NCBI RefSeq assembly: GCF_017743865.1
Contig: NZ_JAGHRJ010000004.1
Span: 124,001-188,000, forward strand
Reading direction: 5' to 3'
Length of the DNA stretch: 64,000 nt
Source of the DNA: Labrenzia sp. R4_2
GTDB lineage: Bacteria > Pseudomonadota > Alphaproteobacteria > Rhizobiales > Stappiaceae
Shown here piece after piece: positions 16,801-23,608 of the stretch (within the stretch, counting starts at the first letter, position 1; every line of letters begins with the position of its first letter). The position numbers were made by a program, and so were the translations under genes. The notes beneath the pieces are model-generated. The model saw nothing but the letters and a program-made list of their open reading frames with translations. It was not told where the DNA came from and did no database searches.

Positions 16801-17946
16801 ATCACCGGAAAGGTTTTTGCCGAAGGCGTAGGTCGGATCCCAATTCCAGTTCTTGTTCAGATCAATGCTGTCGGTGACATTGGAATTGAGCGATTTGCCA
16901 GATGTACCGTAGTAGCCAGCGGTAAACCCCGTCAGAAACTCTGTAAGAACTTCACCCCATTGATTGTTGGCCCCGGTGTTCATCTCCGCGCTAGAGGCGC
17001 CTTGGATTGTGTAGGGCGTTGCATCGTCGCGGTTCGAATAGATTTCCACATCGCCGAGGGTCGAATAGATGCTGTTGGCAAGTTGCTCAGCAGTGATCTT
17101 TATCGAGCCCTTGATATGACTTTCAGCAACTGGATTCAGCCAGAACGCGTTATCTGTTGCAGACCACTCCAGCTCGTATCCGAAAAAGCCCCCATTGTGA
17201 TAAATCCCGTTGGCATCGGCAGCTCCGTTGAAGAACCCCGACAGCATAATACCTGTGTCTTTTTTCAAGCTGTCGACATAAGCGGTCCAATCGGATTGGG
17301 AAAAGACATCCGGGATCGGGTTTTGCTCGGCCAACGCAACCGCTTCAGCCGGCGAAATCGCAGCACGATAGGTCCCGGCCAGCGGTCCTGTTGTAAATTT
17401 TTCGACGGCATTTGCGTGGATGTCCGAAACTGACGTGAAAATCGTTTCGCCATCTACATCGTACCCTCGGCTCTGCGTGATCAGCGCGCCTGAACTGTCC
17501 GTGCCATAGGGGATGTAGAGCTCCATCGGCAGCCCGAAGCCCTGCACAGAGGTGAGGTTTCCAGCATCCCCTGTCTGGTTAAGCAGGGACACTTCAAAAC
17601 TGTCGACTCGGTACTGATTGGTTTGCGCATTCTCCCAGTTGATATCGCTTTCCTGGGTTATGATGCTCGTCAGGTCGGTCTGCGTTGCGGTCGGGGATTG
17701 GCTTTGGACAAGAACGTAGACTTTGCCACCATTATAAGGTTCCGGGAGATCCAGCGTTGCAGAGTATCCTGACTGCCCTTCGACAGAGCTCAATCCATTG
17801 ACAACCCCGTTGTTGATGAGTGTTGTCCAGAAGGGTTGGATTGTCCCATCCGTCCCTGGTGCGAAGTAAACGGCATACGCATAAGCGCCGGGATTGGTGA
17901 GCTTGGTTGTAAGTGTTTCTGTTAGGCTAATATTGAGGACAGTCAT
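13825..17946 (-). CDS. Large secreted protein: glucanase-like N-terminus, DUF4114-like and RTX segments, C-terminal repeats
   Basis: A 1373-residue protein with no classical signal peptide, very low in cysteine and rich in Asp, Asn, Gly, Ser and Thr, as in type I-secreted RTX proteins. Residues about 1-450 resemble GH64/thaumatin-like beta-1,3-glucanases (an SFEVSLLNQ strand, then GFGLPMELYIPYGTDS; WTAYVDSLKK; ITAEQLANSIYSTLGDVEIYSNRD). The middle holds further beta-rich domains. Near 1060-1110, GENTFGLENGSGTSGSDADYAD resembles DUF4114, followed by AGSGNDDVLLGSS (RTX-like Ca site). The last 170 residues contain three imperfect units of about 45 residues (YL..ADVAAAVA.G.F.SA..HY..HG..EGRA). 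The ATG at 17946 has GGAG seven bases upstream. No hlyBD-type secretion genes are adjacent. Possible roles: polysaccharide hydrolysis or cell-surface adhesion. Confidence 0.75.
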   Translation of the reverse strand: MTVLNISLTETLTTKLTNPGAYAYAVYFAPGTDGTIQPFWTTLINNGVVNGLSSVEGQSGYSATLDLPEPYNGGKVYVLVQSQSPTATQTDLTSIITQESDINWENAQTNQYRVDSFEVSLLNQTGDAGNLTSVQGFGLPMELYIPYGTDSSGALITQSRGYDVDGETIFTSVSDIHANAVEKFTTGPLAGTYRAAISPAEAVALAEQNPIPDVFSQSDWTAYVDSLKKDTGIMLSGFFNGAADANGIYHNGGFFGYELEWSATDNAFWLNPVAESHIKGSIKITAEQLANSIYSTLGDVEIYSNRDDATPYTIQGASSAEMNTGANNQWGEVLTEFLTGFTAGYYGTSGKSLNSNVTDSIDLNKNWNWDPTYAFGKNLSGDAAVFQDPYAELFFFQSNSYGSGYSDNLMSAYAEGGPLIPVYYNGANVQTIDLTIYDDSETPSGYTQPVIYNYIAPPGHSDLFRDQFDETSYSPADLSNLKGANISLNFFNQNIILKDDTPVALKVFVGNEDGIPRFRTIEFQPGANETLWHNWTITENATTGAWEAQSGPAQTDGAMVISNMPIAENGTVWYQLVIGSGDTAKTVNVYGETQDSLFLNPSVSGQSGSVAADGLVMVSPETSTEDTIVNFALDFLYSGSTTLHPSLFTWNSNTSHLSQLAEPTAVVAGVLGESGFEAIAGQTSVDTNAVTTNQSNLVFGWTGENPNATSGTNEWLKNYTNKISAQNLAQITFKQTGSPDLAPVLATADIDGRWSTDTGKALGNGIYTVLMTEYFNTGNQVGSQIGWTSKELTVTVALDELSLVQSSTNAGLTFETVSNPDSQSAGNWVEFTLGAQGPASGSAVLLYVVDSSGNYVGRDGSTGGDVTLAEAIRGVLGGGQSGAAAVQQSVYLETGQEIRFAQLTGQDTVDTTVTAAFQAASGGGYDITLGDVTLSAAVQNTLDEAAILADAQRQTDIPLVYLEQGTLHDITASGTSTSQLKFGFVRVDVGTDGSLKIDGKTLAEVRALGAKAIELVDGGFEYLYSGSAATAAWTVSGATGFYAPIFFADDGSPYFIGDSTLDGAGQIRILGENTFGLENGSGTSGSDADYADLVIAFDTGRSATGNDLVAGSGNDDVLLGSSNNYALNGGNKLDTVVYNRTTDDVGLSGTRSGVTVTDGDGTDTLVAVELVVFTGANGTGQDRVLVINPDSSTSTGTYGFNEATYLSSHADVAAAVAAGAFSSGAQHYALHGNSEGRAADLLFDAEFYLADNADVAAAVASGIFASASEHYELFGSSENRSVNPLFDPEYYLAQNTDVAQAIANGVFVSAYQHFLNHGDQEGRAASIHFDTAAYRNEQGLDSGTNALEHFLLIGLPQGITAPTAADFSASGLV

Positions 17947-18379
17947 AGTAAGCTCCAATTCTCTCCGGCGACGGCATCAAGGGTTTTTAGAAATCGCTTT
18001 AAATCCCAATCTGGCGCTTAGTCATAAGCGTCATCCAATGCTCTTCCCTACTTGAGGTGCCTTTTCGGAAACTGACGTCCTTGCGCTCGAATTGCACACG
18101 GAACCTCACTTGCCGACAGTGTGCCAACCAAATCCAAATCACTGTTTGCTAGTAGAAGAGTATCGGGGACCGACGTATCAGGAAGGTAAACACCGAGTTC
18201 CGGATATTATCGTGAAACACATACTCGGCTCGGGCGATTGTCGTCTGCAATCCAACGGCAGCAAGAATTTAGAAACGCAACGAGGCCCAAAAGCCGCTGC
18301 CATTGGGTCGAGCAACCGGACGACGAGTATTGGCGGTGCTTCGTATGAGCAGCTCAACCGTCCTTATGGGTCTCGTAAA
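17947..18379. other. Intergenic region upstream of the giant secreted protein gene
   Basis: No convincing gene. A short stem CGCTTA-GTCA-TAAGCG (18015-18030) lies about 70 bp before the secreted-protein start and could be an operator. The 125-codon plus-strand frame covering part of this region has no family resemblance and overlaps the Bfd-like gene. Confidence 0.5.
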
Positions 18380-18396
18380 TTGATAAGAATTATCAA
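18380..18396. promoter_or_regulatory. Perfect palindrome of TGA-N9-TCA type (iron-box-like)
   Basis: TTGATAA-GAA-TTATCAA, a perfect 7+3+7 palindrome that fits the RirA iron-responsive-operator form TGA-N9-TCA. It overlaps the stop codon of the Bfd-like gene rather than its promoter, so its target is unclear; it is too A/T-rich to be a terminator. Confidence 0.45.
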
Positions 18397-18698
18397 GCGC
18401 TGCGCGCATCTGAGAGTTGGTTCCGAACCGCCTGGGTACGATCGTATTCAGACCGGATCTTGGCAATAAACGGGATAATTTCTGCTTCAGGTGTCTCAGC
18501 CTGACGATGAAACTTTTCAGTCTCGGCGACAATAATATTGATGATGTTCGGAAAACAACTGCAGCATTGACCGCGCTTCTTCATGGCGTGATACACCCGG
18601 CCCGGCGTGATCAACTGCCACTGATCCTCATCAAGCAAGCTCTGGATGACACTTTCAACGGCCGACTTTGAGATAACATTGCAACTGCAAACAAGCAT
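18393..18698 (-). CDS. Bacterioferritin-associated ferredoxin (Bfd)-like [2Fe-2S] protein
   Basis: A 101-residue protein with the four-cysteine pattern of the Bfd/BFD-like [2Fe-2S] domain: CSC at residues 4-6 and CCSC at 45-48 (C45 and C48 as the second pair). E. coli Bfd (64 residues) reduces iron stored in bacterioferritin. Here a 40-residue charged C-terminal extension follows and no bacterioferritin gene is adjacent, so the partner is unknown. An imperfect 11-bp inverted repeat sits immediately upstream, and an iron-box-like palindrome lies at the stop codon, both consistent with iron- or redox-controlled expression. The cluster may instead serve an oxidoreductase encoded elsewhere. Confidence 0.8.
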   Translation of the reverse strand: MLVCSCNVISKSAVESVIQSLLDEDQWQLITPGRVYHAMKKRGQCCSCFPNIINIIVAETEKFHRQAETPEAEIIPFIAKIRSEYDRTQAVRNQLSDARSA

Positions 18699-18709
18699 GT
18701 CTGAGGACT

Positions 18710-18740
18710 CTATAATCTGAGTTTTGCCTTCAGGTTATAG
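18710..18740 (-). promoter_or_regulatory. Inverted repeat upstream of the Bfd-like gene
   Basis: CTATAATCTGA (18710-18720) and TCAGGTTATAG (18730-18740) match in 10 of 11 positions around a 9-bp spacer, 12-42 bp before the start codon. Could be an operator for an unidentified dimeric regulator or a 5' leader hairpin near the ribosome-binding site. Confidence 0.55.
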
Positions 18741-18857
18741 GACCACATTATTATCCGGAGCCTGCGAGTCAAGTTTTCTGAAATCAAAGATGAATAACCG
18801 GCATCAACAGTGGGGCACAAATGGTTCAGAGTGACTGGCAGACTACCTGGACATCAG

Positions 18858-18959
18858 GTGCTGGTGTCATTTGGCTGAAGAGCAAATGAGACCAGCACTC
18901 CAGTACGGGCTTCACCCAAGTGATTGCAAAATTGCTTTCCAATATCATGCAATCACTTG
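18858..18959. other. Two strong hairpins downstream of the guanidine operon
   Basis: First: arms 18858-18873 and 18883-18898 (GTGCTGGT.TCATTTG, 15 of 16 paired, 9-nt loop). Second: arms 18917-18928 and 18948-18959 (CAAGTGATTGCA, 12 of 12 paired, 19-nt loop). They lie in the 310-bp gap between the end of the guanidine operon and the Bfd-like gene. No U run follows either on the minus strand, so simple rho-independent termination is not shown; a processed 3' end or small RNA is possible. Confidence 0.6.
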
Positions 18960-19008
18960 AGTTCTGGAGAACACATGACCGGCCTCAATTCAGATCTTGG
19001 ACCGAGGC

Positions 19009-19479
19009 CTACTCGCCAGCTCCGGCTTCCAGACGATGGGACAACAACGTTAGCAGATCGATGTCCGCCCGTTCGGTCAGCGAGACATACGTGAATGTCA
19101 TAGTTTCACGCTGCTCGACCATTGCACCGGGGAACGGCATGTAGACCAGTTCGCGCGACGCGAAGGCAGGCGAGGCAGTGCCGATCTGCCAATTGCTGAC
19201 GATCTGCGCATCGACAAGATGCTGCACTAAGCCGTCAGCACCTTCCTTTTGAAACGGGATACCGGCGATCCGGAGATAACTGGTCTTGTCCTCGGCTTGC
19301 CGGAAACCGTCGATGAAACTCGCTGACAGGGTTTGCAGTTCCTCGGCGCGTTCCGACGCCGACGTCCCATGGACATGGGAATGCAGATGATCCTGACCCC
19401 CATGATTGTGATCGTGCGGATGCGCATGATCGTGATCATGATGGTGGTGATGGCCGTGGTGTGAATGGCTGTGCCCCAT
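19009..19479 (-). CDS. Histidine-rich protein linked to guanidine hydrolase; putative nickel chaperone
   Basis: A 156-residue protein I do not recognise as a named family. Residues 1-38 contain 19 histidines with Asp and Gly between them (MGHSHSHHGHHHHHDHDH opening), like the metal-storage tails of HypB, UreE or CooJ. Residues 39-156 form a compact mixed domain (ELQTLSASFIDGFRQAEDK; AGIPFQKEGADGLVQHLVDA; ELVYMPFPGAMVEQRETMTF) without cysteines or a nucleotide-binding motif. It begins 4 bp after the ureohydrolase stop, with GGAG inside that gene's end, so the two are tightly coupled. Since characterised guanidine hydrolase needs Ni and HypA/HypB-like accessory proteins (GdmA/GdmB, not seen here), a Ni delivery role is inferred. 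A simple metal buffer is the alternative. Confidence 0.75.
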   Translation of the reverse strand: MGHSHSHHGHHHHHDHDHAHPHDHNHGGQDHLHSHVHGTSASERAEELQTLSASFIDGFRQAEDKTSYLRIAGIPFQKEGADGLVQHLVDAQIVSNWQIGTASPAFASRELVYMPFPGAMVEQRETMTFTYVSLTERADIDLLTLLSHRLEAGAGE

Positions 19480-19483
19480 GTCG

Positions 19484-20722
19484 TTACTCCACGTCCGGTC
19501 CGGCCGGGATTGAAACCGGCTTGTCGAGGATGGCTTTGTGCGACCCCATCTTGCCGTGGGAGACGAGTGTGCCCAGCACATCCACGATCACGCGCGTTGC
19601 AAGAAGCGCGGTGATGTCGGAGCAATCGTACGGCGGCGAGACCTCAACGACCTCAAGCCCGCAAATGCCTTCCTTGGCAACGAGGGAAACCAATTCCAGC
19701 GCTTCACGAGGCAGGAAGCCGCCCGGCTCCGGCCAGCCGGTTCCGGGAACAAATCCGCAGTCGACACTGTCGATATCAAAGGAAATGTAGACGGCATCCG
19801 CATCTTTCCAGGCGAGCTCCAAAGCCCTTGCTGCGGTTTCCGCCAAACCAAGTTCCTCAACATCGCGCATGGTGAAGATGTTGGTGTTGCGGTCGCGGGC
19901 AACTTCCACCCCCTCGCGCGGAACCTGCCAGCCGCCAATACCGATCTGGACCAGATTGACCGCAGGCACATTGACCAAATCCGTTGCATGGAACCACGGC
20001 GTGGTGTGCATGCGTTCATCAAGATCCTTCTCCTGGATATCAATATGCCGGTCGAAGTGGACAATGCCGATGCGCTTGGATGTGCACTGGGCAATGCCTC
20101 GAACACACGGGAACCCGATGGAATGATCGCCGCCAATCATGATCGGCAACGCACCCGAGGAGGCAACGTGCGACACGGCTCGGGTAATCTGGTCGAAGGT
20201 TTTTTCGATATTGGCGGGAATCGTGAAGATATCGCCGACATCGCACAGCGTCATTTGCTCGCGGAGATCGACACCCATCTCGTAATTGTAAGGCGTGTAA
20301 AGCGCGGAGATTTTACGGACGCCCTGCGGGCCAAACCGGGTTCCCGGCCGGTAGGTGGTGCCACCGTCAAATGGAATGCCGATGACTGCGGCATCATAGG
20401 CGCCAACCTGCGTGACGTCTTCGATGTAAGGTGCCTTCAGGAACGTGTTGATGCCGGCATAATGGGGCAGCTCCCCCCGTGCAAACGTTGGAATGGACTT
20501 GTCTGTGAGGCTATCCGAGCCGGTCAGTCCCATGCGCAAAGCCCAAGCCTTTTCCTTTTCCCAAGCAGCTGAGGGCAGCAGTCCCTCTTTTTCCGCAGCC
20601 TTCCAGCCGCGCAGCTGGAGCTTGTCGAAATCAGGATGGTGGTGACGTTCGGTCTTGGTTCGTCCCAGTAACCCGGCTGCGCGCTGCCGGGTAGATGGAC
20701 CGTCTGGACGAAAGATGCTCAT
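19484..20722 (-). CDS. gdmH: Ureohydrolase-family protein, probable Ni-dependent guanidine hydrolase (GdmH-like)
   Basis: A 412-residue arginase/agmatinase-fold enzyme, about 100 residues longer at the N-terminus than agmatinase. Binuclear metal ligands are intact: H200 (IGGDHS), D224/H226/D228 (HFDRHID, where agmatinases have DAHxD) and D316/D318 (SFDIDSVD). The motif GTGWPEPGG has Trp at 330 where agmatinases usually have Thr; Trp here and Thr in INTFLKAP (T93) match what I recall as guanidine-specific residues of the Synechocystis enzyme. Expected reaction: guanidine plus water to urea and ammonia. The ATG at 20722 has GAGGA upstream. It follows the ABC ATPase gene by 8 bp under a guanidine-I riboswitch, which decides against agmatinase. 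Automatic annotation would likely say agmatinase (speB). Confidence 0.85.
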   Translation of the reverse strand: MSIFRPDGPSTRQRAAGLLGRTKTERHHHPDFDKLQLRGWKAAEKEGLLPSAAWEKEKAWALRMGLTGSDSLTDKSIPTFARGELPHYAGINTFLKAPYIEDVTQVGAYDAAVIGIPFDGGTTYRPGTRFGPQGVRKISALYTPYNYEMGVDLREQMTLCDVGDIFTIPANIEKTFDQITRAVSHVASSGALPIMIGGDHSIGFPCVRGIAQCTSKRIGIVHFDRHIDIQEKDLDERMHTTPWFHATDLVNVPAVNLVQIGIGGWQVPREGVEVARDRNTNIFTMRDVEELGLAETAARALELAWKDADAVYISFDIDSVDCGFVPGTGWPEPGGFLPREALELVSLVAKEGICGLEVVEVSPPYDCSDITALLATRVIVDVLGTLVSHGKMGSHKAILDKPVSIPAGPDVE

Positions 20723-20730
20723 GGCGTTCC

Positions 20731-21552
20731 TCAATGTGTCTTTTGTGAAATCTGAATGTCGGGTTTCGGGGCAGATCGGATGGTACTCGCGATATCAGCC
20801 GGTGCGTTTTGCTCGCCGCCGGATTGGTCGGAGAGTGGAAGGTCGTAGGTGATGGTTGCCCCGTAGGCCTCTGGCGCTTGCGAGTCGTGCCGGATCTTGT
20901 CGAAAACGAGCAGCCGTGTGCCGAGCTTGAAGGCCTCATGGATGTCGTGGGTCACCATGAAAATCGTCATGCCTGTCTCTTTCCAAAGACCAATCAGAAG
21001 GTCGTGCATGTCGAGGCGGATGCCGGGGTCGAGCGCGCCGAACGGCTCATCCAACAGCAAAATCGAAGGCTTCTTGATCAAGGCCTGCGCTATGGCGAGG
21101 CGCTGCTGCATCCCCCCGGACAGCTGCGCCGGATACTTGTCTCTCGCTGCGGCCAGACCAATCCGCTCAAGGACATCTTCAATCTGCTCAATGGCCAACT
21201 TCCGGCGGGCACCAAACAGTTTGCCAAGGCGCGGTGCTTGTTCAAACTCCTGAGCCAGGATCAGGTTTTCAACGACAGTCAGGTGGGTAAAGACCGAGTA
21301 TTTTTGGAAAACGATGCCGCGATCCGGGGTTGGCTCCTTGGGCAGCAGCGTCCCGTCGAGTAGGATTTCTCCATGGGTCGGATGCTCCTGGGAAAGCAGC
21401 ATGCGCAAAAACGTGGATTTGCCGCACCCTGATGCGCCCACGATCGTGCAAAATGATCCGGCGTCCACCTCAAGAGCGATCCGCTCCAGGACCGGGTTGC
21501 CGTCATAGTATTTCGACAACCCTTGAACGGAGAGTTTTGCAGGGGCAGTCAT
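20731..21552 (-). CDS. ABC transporter ATP-binding protein, guanidine uptake (NrtD/TauB family)
   Basis: A 273-residue ATPase of the nitrate/sulfonate/taurine group. Walker A GASGCGKST (about residues 39-47), Q-loop VFQKYSVF, signature LSGGMQQR, Walker B ILLLDEPFGALD and the switch histidine in MVTHDIHEA are all present. It would energise the adjacent permease at the cytoplasmic face. The ATG at 21552 overlaps the permease stop by four bases (ATGA), which decides the start against a longer open frame to 21837. Family members of this type are recurrent neighbours of guanidine-I riboswitches; the substrate is inferred from that riboswitch and the hydrolase. Confidence 0.9.
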   Translation of the reverse strand: MTAPAKLSVQGLSKYYDGNPVLERIALEVDAGSFCTIVGASGCGKSTFLRMLLSQEHPTHGEILLDGTLLPKEPTPDRGIVFQKYSVFTHLTVVENLILAQEFEQAPRLGKLFGARRKLAIEQIEDVLERIGLAAARDKYPAQLSGGMQQRLAIAQALIKKPSILLLDEPFGALDPGIRLDMHDLLIGLWKETGMTIFMVTHDIHEAFKLGTRLLVFDKIRHDSQAPEAYGATITYDLPLSDQSGGEQNAPADIASTIRSAPKPDIQISQKTH

Positions 21553-22370
21553 AGCGCGGCACCTCCCATATGGTTCCAGCGGAAGGCCCGCTTGGACAGA
21601 AGGAGCAGCAGCCGGTCCAGTATGAATGCCAGCAGCGTGATCCAGACGACATATGGAAGGATGACGTCCATCGCGAGATAGCGCCGGACCAGGAAAATGC
21701 GGTAGCCAAGGCCCGTGGTGGACGCGATCGCCTCTGCAGAAATGAGGAAGATCCAGGCCGGCACGAGCCCGAGGCGCAAGGCGGTGATCAGCTTTGGAAG
21801 GACTTGCGGTAACACTAGCCGGGTAATCATCTGCCAAACCGTAGCGCCAAGGGTCTCGGCCTTGATGATCATTTCACGGGGGATGTCGAGCACCGCTTGC
21901 GCAGTCGCACGGATCATCACCGGCGCGGTCCCGATCACGATCAGAGCAATCTTCGAAACCTCTCCAAGTCCAAACGTGATGAAAAGGATCGGCAGGATGG
22001 TGATCGGCGGAATGAGTGAAAACGTGGCGAGGTAAGGGGCAAGGGCACTTCGTATGTGCGGAATGAACCCGATCCCTATCCCGAAGAGGATTGCAAGGAG
22101 CGTGGAGACCGCCATTCCGGTTCCAAGGCGCATCAGACTGTCGAAGGTGTCGATACACAACAACAGATCGCCGGAGCGCCGATCCGGAACAGCAGCCATC
22201 CGCCAGAACGCCTGCCCCATGCTCTCAAGGGAGGGCAAAAGCTTGTCGGCCGGATTGTCGAGCCGCCTGTAGTGACTGGCAATCGCGTAAGTCACGATAG
22301 TCGCTACAAAGGGAAGCAGTCCCAAGGCAAAAGCGGTAAACCGCGACGGAGTTCGGTTTATGAGGCGCAT
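21549..22370 (-). CDS. ABC transporter permease, guanidine uptake (NrtB/TauC family)
   Basis: A 273-residue inner-membrane permease with about six hydrophobic segments and the cytoplasmic EAA-type loop IKAETLGATVWQMITRLVLPQVLPKLITALRLGL preserved in register (E-A-x3-G form). Typical of the BPD_transp_1 superfamily. Translation is coupled to the ATPase gene by a 4-bp overlap. I start at ATG 22370; the longer frame begins at a TTG inside the intercistronic hairpin and is unlikely. A terminator-like hairpin upstream probably lowers its expression relative to the binding protein. Confidence 0.9.
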   Translation of the reverse strand: MRLINRTPSRFTAFALGLLPFVATIVTYAIASHYRRLDNPADKLLPSLESMGQAFWRMAAVPDRRSGDLLLCIDTFDSLMRLGTGMAVSTLLAILFGIGIGFIPHIRSALAPYLATFSLIPPITILPILFITFGLGEVSKIALIVIGTAPVMIRATAQAVLDIPREMIIKAETLGATVWQMITRLVLPQVLPKLITALRLGLVPAWIFLISAEAIASTTGLGYRIFLVRRYLAMDVILPYVVWITLLAFILDRLLLLLSKRAFRWNHMGGAAL

Positions 22371-22405
22371 GAAGGGTCTCGAAGCCGGACGAGGGAATTT
22401 GAAAA

Positions 22406-22431
22406 CCTGTCCCGGCAAATACCGGGACAGG
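22406..22431 (-). terminator. Intercistronic hairpin after the binding-protein gene
   Basis: Perfect 10-bp stem CCTGTCCCGG / CCGGGACAGG (22406-22415, 22422-22431) with a 6-nt loop and TTTT directly after it on the minus strand, 11 bp beyond the binding-protein stop. A partial terminator at this position is a common way to make more binding protein than membrane subunits. Confidence 0.8.
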
Positions 22432-22442
22432 TTAAGACGGCC

Positions 22443-23501
22443 TTAGAGCGAGCCGCTGGCAGCCATTTCCATGAAACTCGGATCGAAGCGGAGTTTCACG
22501 TTGTTGCTGTCGCCATAAACCGACCCGTCAGCAAAGGAGACGCCGACAAATTCCGGGCTTGGCGCGCCCTCACCCAGGATGCCCTTGTCAAACAGGAATT
22601 CGGCAACGAATTTCATCGTCTTGGGCAGCTCAGCTGACTTGGCGAACTCCACAGCCTCGGCTGGCGTGTAGAACATCTTCGTTGTGGCGAGTTGCGCCTT
22701 GTAGCCCGCAAGGTCGGTCCCGGAAGCTTCGGCCATCGCGGTCAAGGCTGTTTCATCGCCTTCTGCCATGAGATCCATCACTTCGTACCAGGCACCAGTG
22801 AGCGCTTTGCCGAAGGCCGGATTGTCAGCCAGTGTTTCCGTGTTGACCATCATGATGTCGATGATTTCGCCCGGGATACCTGCACTGTCGAACACCTTGG
22901 TTGCGTTGGGCTGCGCTTCGATCTCAGACAAAAGCGGATTCCAGGTGACGACCGATGTGACATCCGGCGTTGCATAAGCTGCGATCATGTCAGCGTCGGA
23001 GGTGTTAACGACGGTCAGATCCCGCTCGGTTAGCCCCACGGTGTCAAGAGCCCGCGCGAGCAGGTAATGGGAAACTGAAAGCTCGACCAGGTTGACCGTT
23101 TGCCCCTTGATCTCGGCAAGCTCAGTCTTGTCCTTCAGGATGATCCCATCATTGCCGTTGGAGTAGTCACCGACAATCAGCGCCGTAGTGTCAACGCCAC
23201 CGCCTGCCGGGATAGAGAGCGCGTCCATGTTCGTCATGGAGCAGCCATCATATTCACCCGCAGTATATTGGTTGATGGATTCCACATAGTCGTTGATCTG
23301 CACGATCTCGACATCAATTCCGTATTTATCGGCCCACTTCTTCATGATGCCGCTGTCCTGCAGATAGCCCCAGGGCATCCAGCCAACATAGATCGACCAA
23401 CAGACTTTGAAGTCAGTCTTGACTTCCGCCTGCGCGGAAAATGAGAGGGGCATTGAAAGCGCTGCAGCGAGCAGGGAAGCCTTGGCGATTGATTTCAGCA
23501 T
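22443..23501 (-). CDS. ABC transporter substrate-binding protein, probable guanidine-binding
   Basis: A 352-residue periplasmic protein. A signal peptide is clear (MLKSIAKASLLAAALSMPLSFSAQA, cleavage near residue 25), followed by the NMT1/TauA-like fold: VCWSIYVGWMPWGYL, INDYVESINQYTAGEYDGCSMTNMDAL and SVSHYLLARALDTVGL. The aromatic-rich first strand is typical of members recorded with urea-carboxylase and guanidine-riboswitch loci. First gene after the riboswitch, so its translation or transcription should rise with guanidine. GGAG lies about 12 bases before the ATG. Substrate assignment rests on the riboswitch, not on binding residues. Confidence 0.88.
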   Translation of the reverse strand: MLKSIAKASLLAAALSMPLSFSAQAEVKTDFKVCWSIYVGWMPWGYLQDSGIMKKWADKYGIDVEIVQINDYVESINQYTAGEYDGCSMTNMDALSIPAGGGVDTTALIVGDYSNGNDGIILKDKTELAEIKGQTVNLVELSVSHYLLARALDTVGLTERDLTVVNTSDADMIAAYATPDVTSVVTWNPLLSEIEAQPNATKVFDSAGIPGEIIDIMMVNTETLADNPAFGKALTGAWYEVMDLMAEGDETALTAMAEASGTDLAGYKAQLATTKMFYTPAEAVEFAKSAELPKTMKFVAEFLFDKGILGEGAPSPEFVGVSFADGSVYGDSNNVKLRFDPSFMEMAASGSL

Positions 23502-23608
23502 CTGTGCGCGTCTCCTGTCTTGGGCCCTTGGAGATCCCGAGGGCTTCCGTCATGAGGCTTTTTGCGCACGTCCGGGAGGAAGGTTCGCGCGCGCGAAACC
23601 TCGTGCAG

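Noticed and set aside
18092-18469. 125-codon plus-strand open frame
   Set aside because: No recognisable family, composition unlike neighbours, overlaps the Bfd-like gene on the other strand.
18858-18959. Simple rho-independent terminators
   Set aside because: Strong stems but no U run on either strand; kept as unexplained structures instead.
19538-20572. 344-codon plus-strand frame opposite the guanidine hydrolase
   Set aside because: Antisense shadow of a gene with intact catalytic motifs.
19484-20722. Agmatinase (speB) label for the ureohydrolase
   Set aside because: Guanidine-I riboswitch, guanidine-type ABC genes, long N-terminus and the GTGW motif point to guanidine hydrolase; no polyamine genes are nearby.
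22406-22418. Longer permease start at 22418
   Set aside because: It would begin with TTG inside the intercistronic hairpin with no ribosome-binding site.
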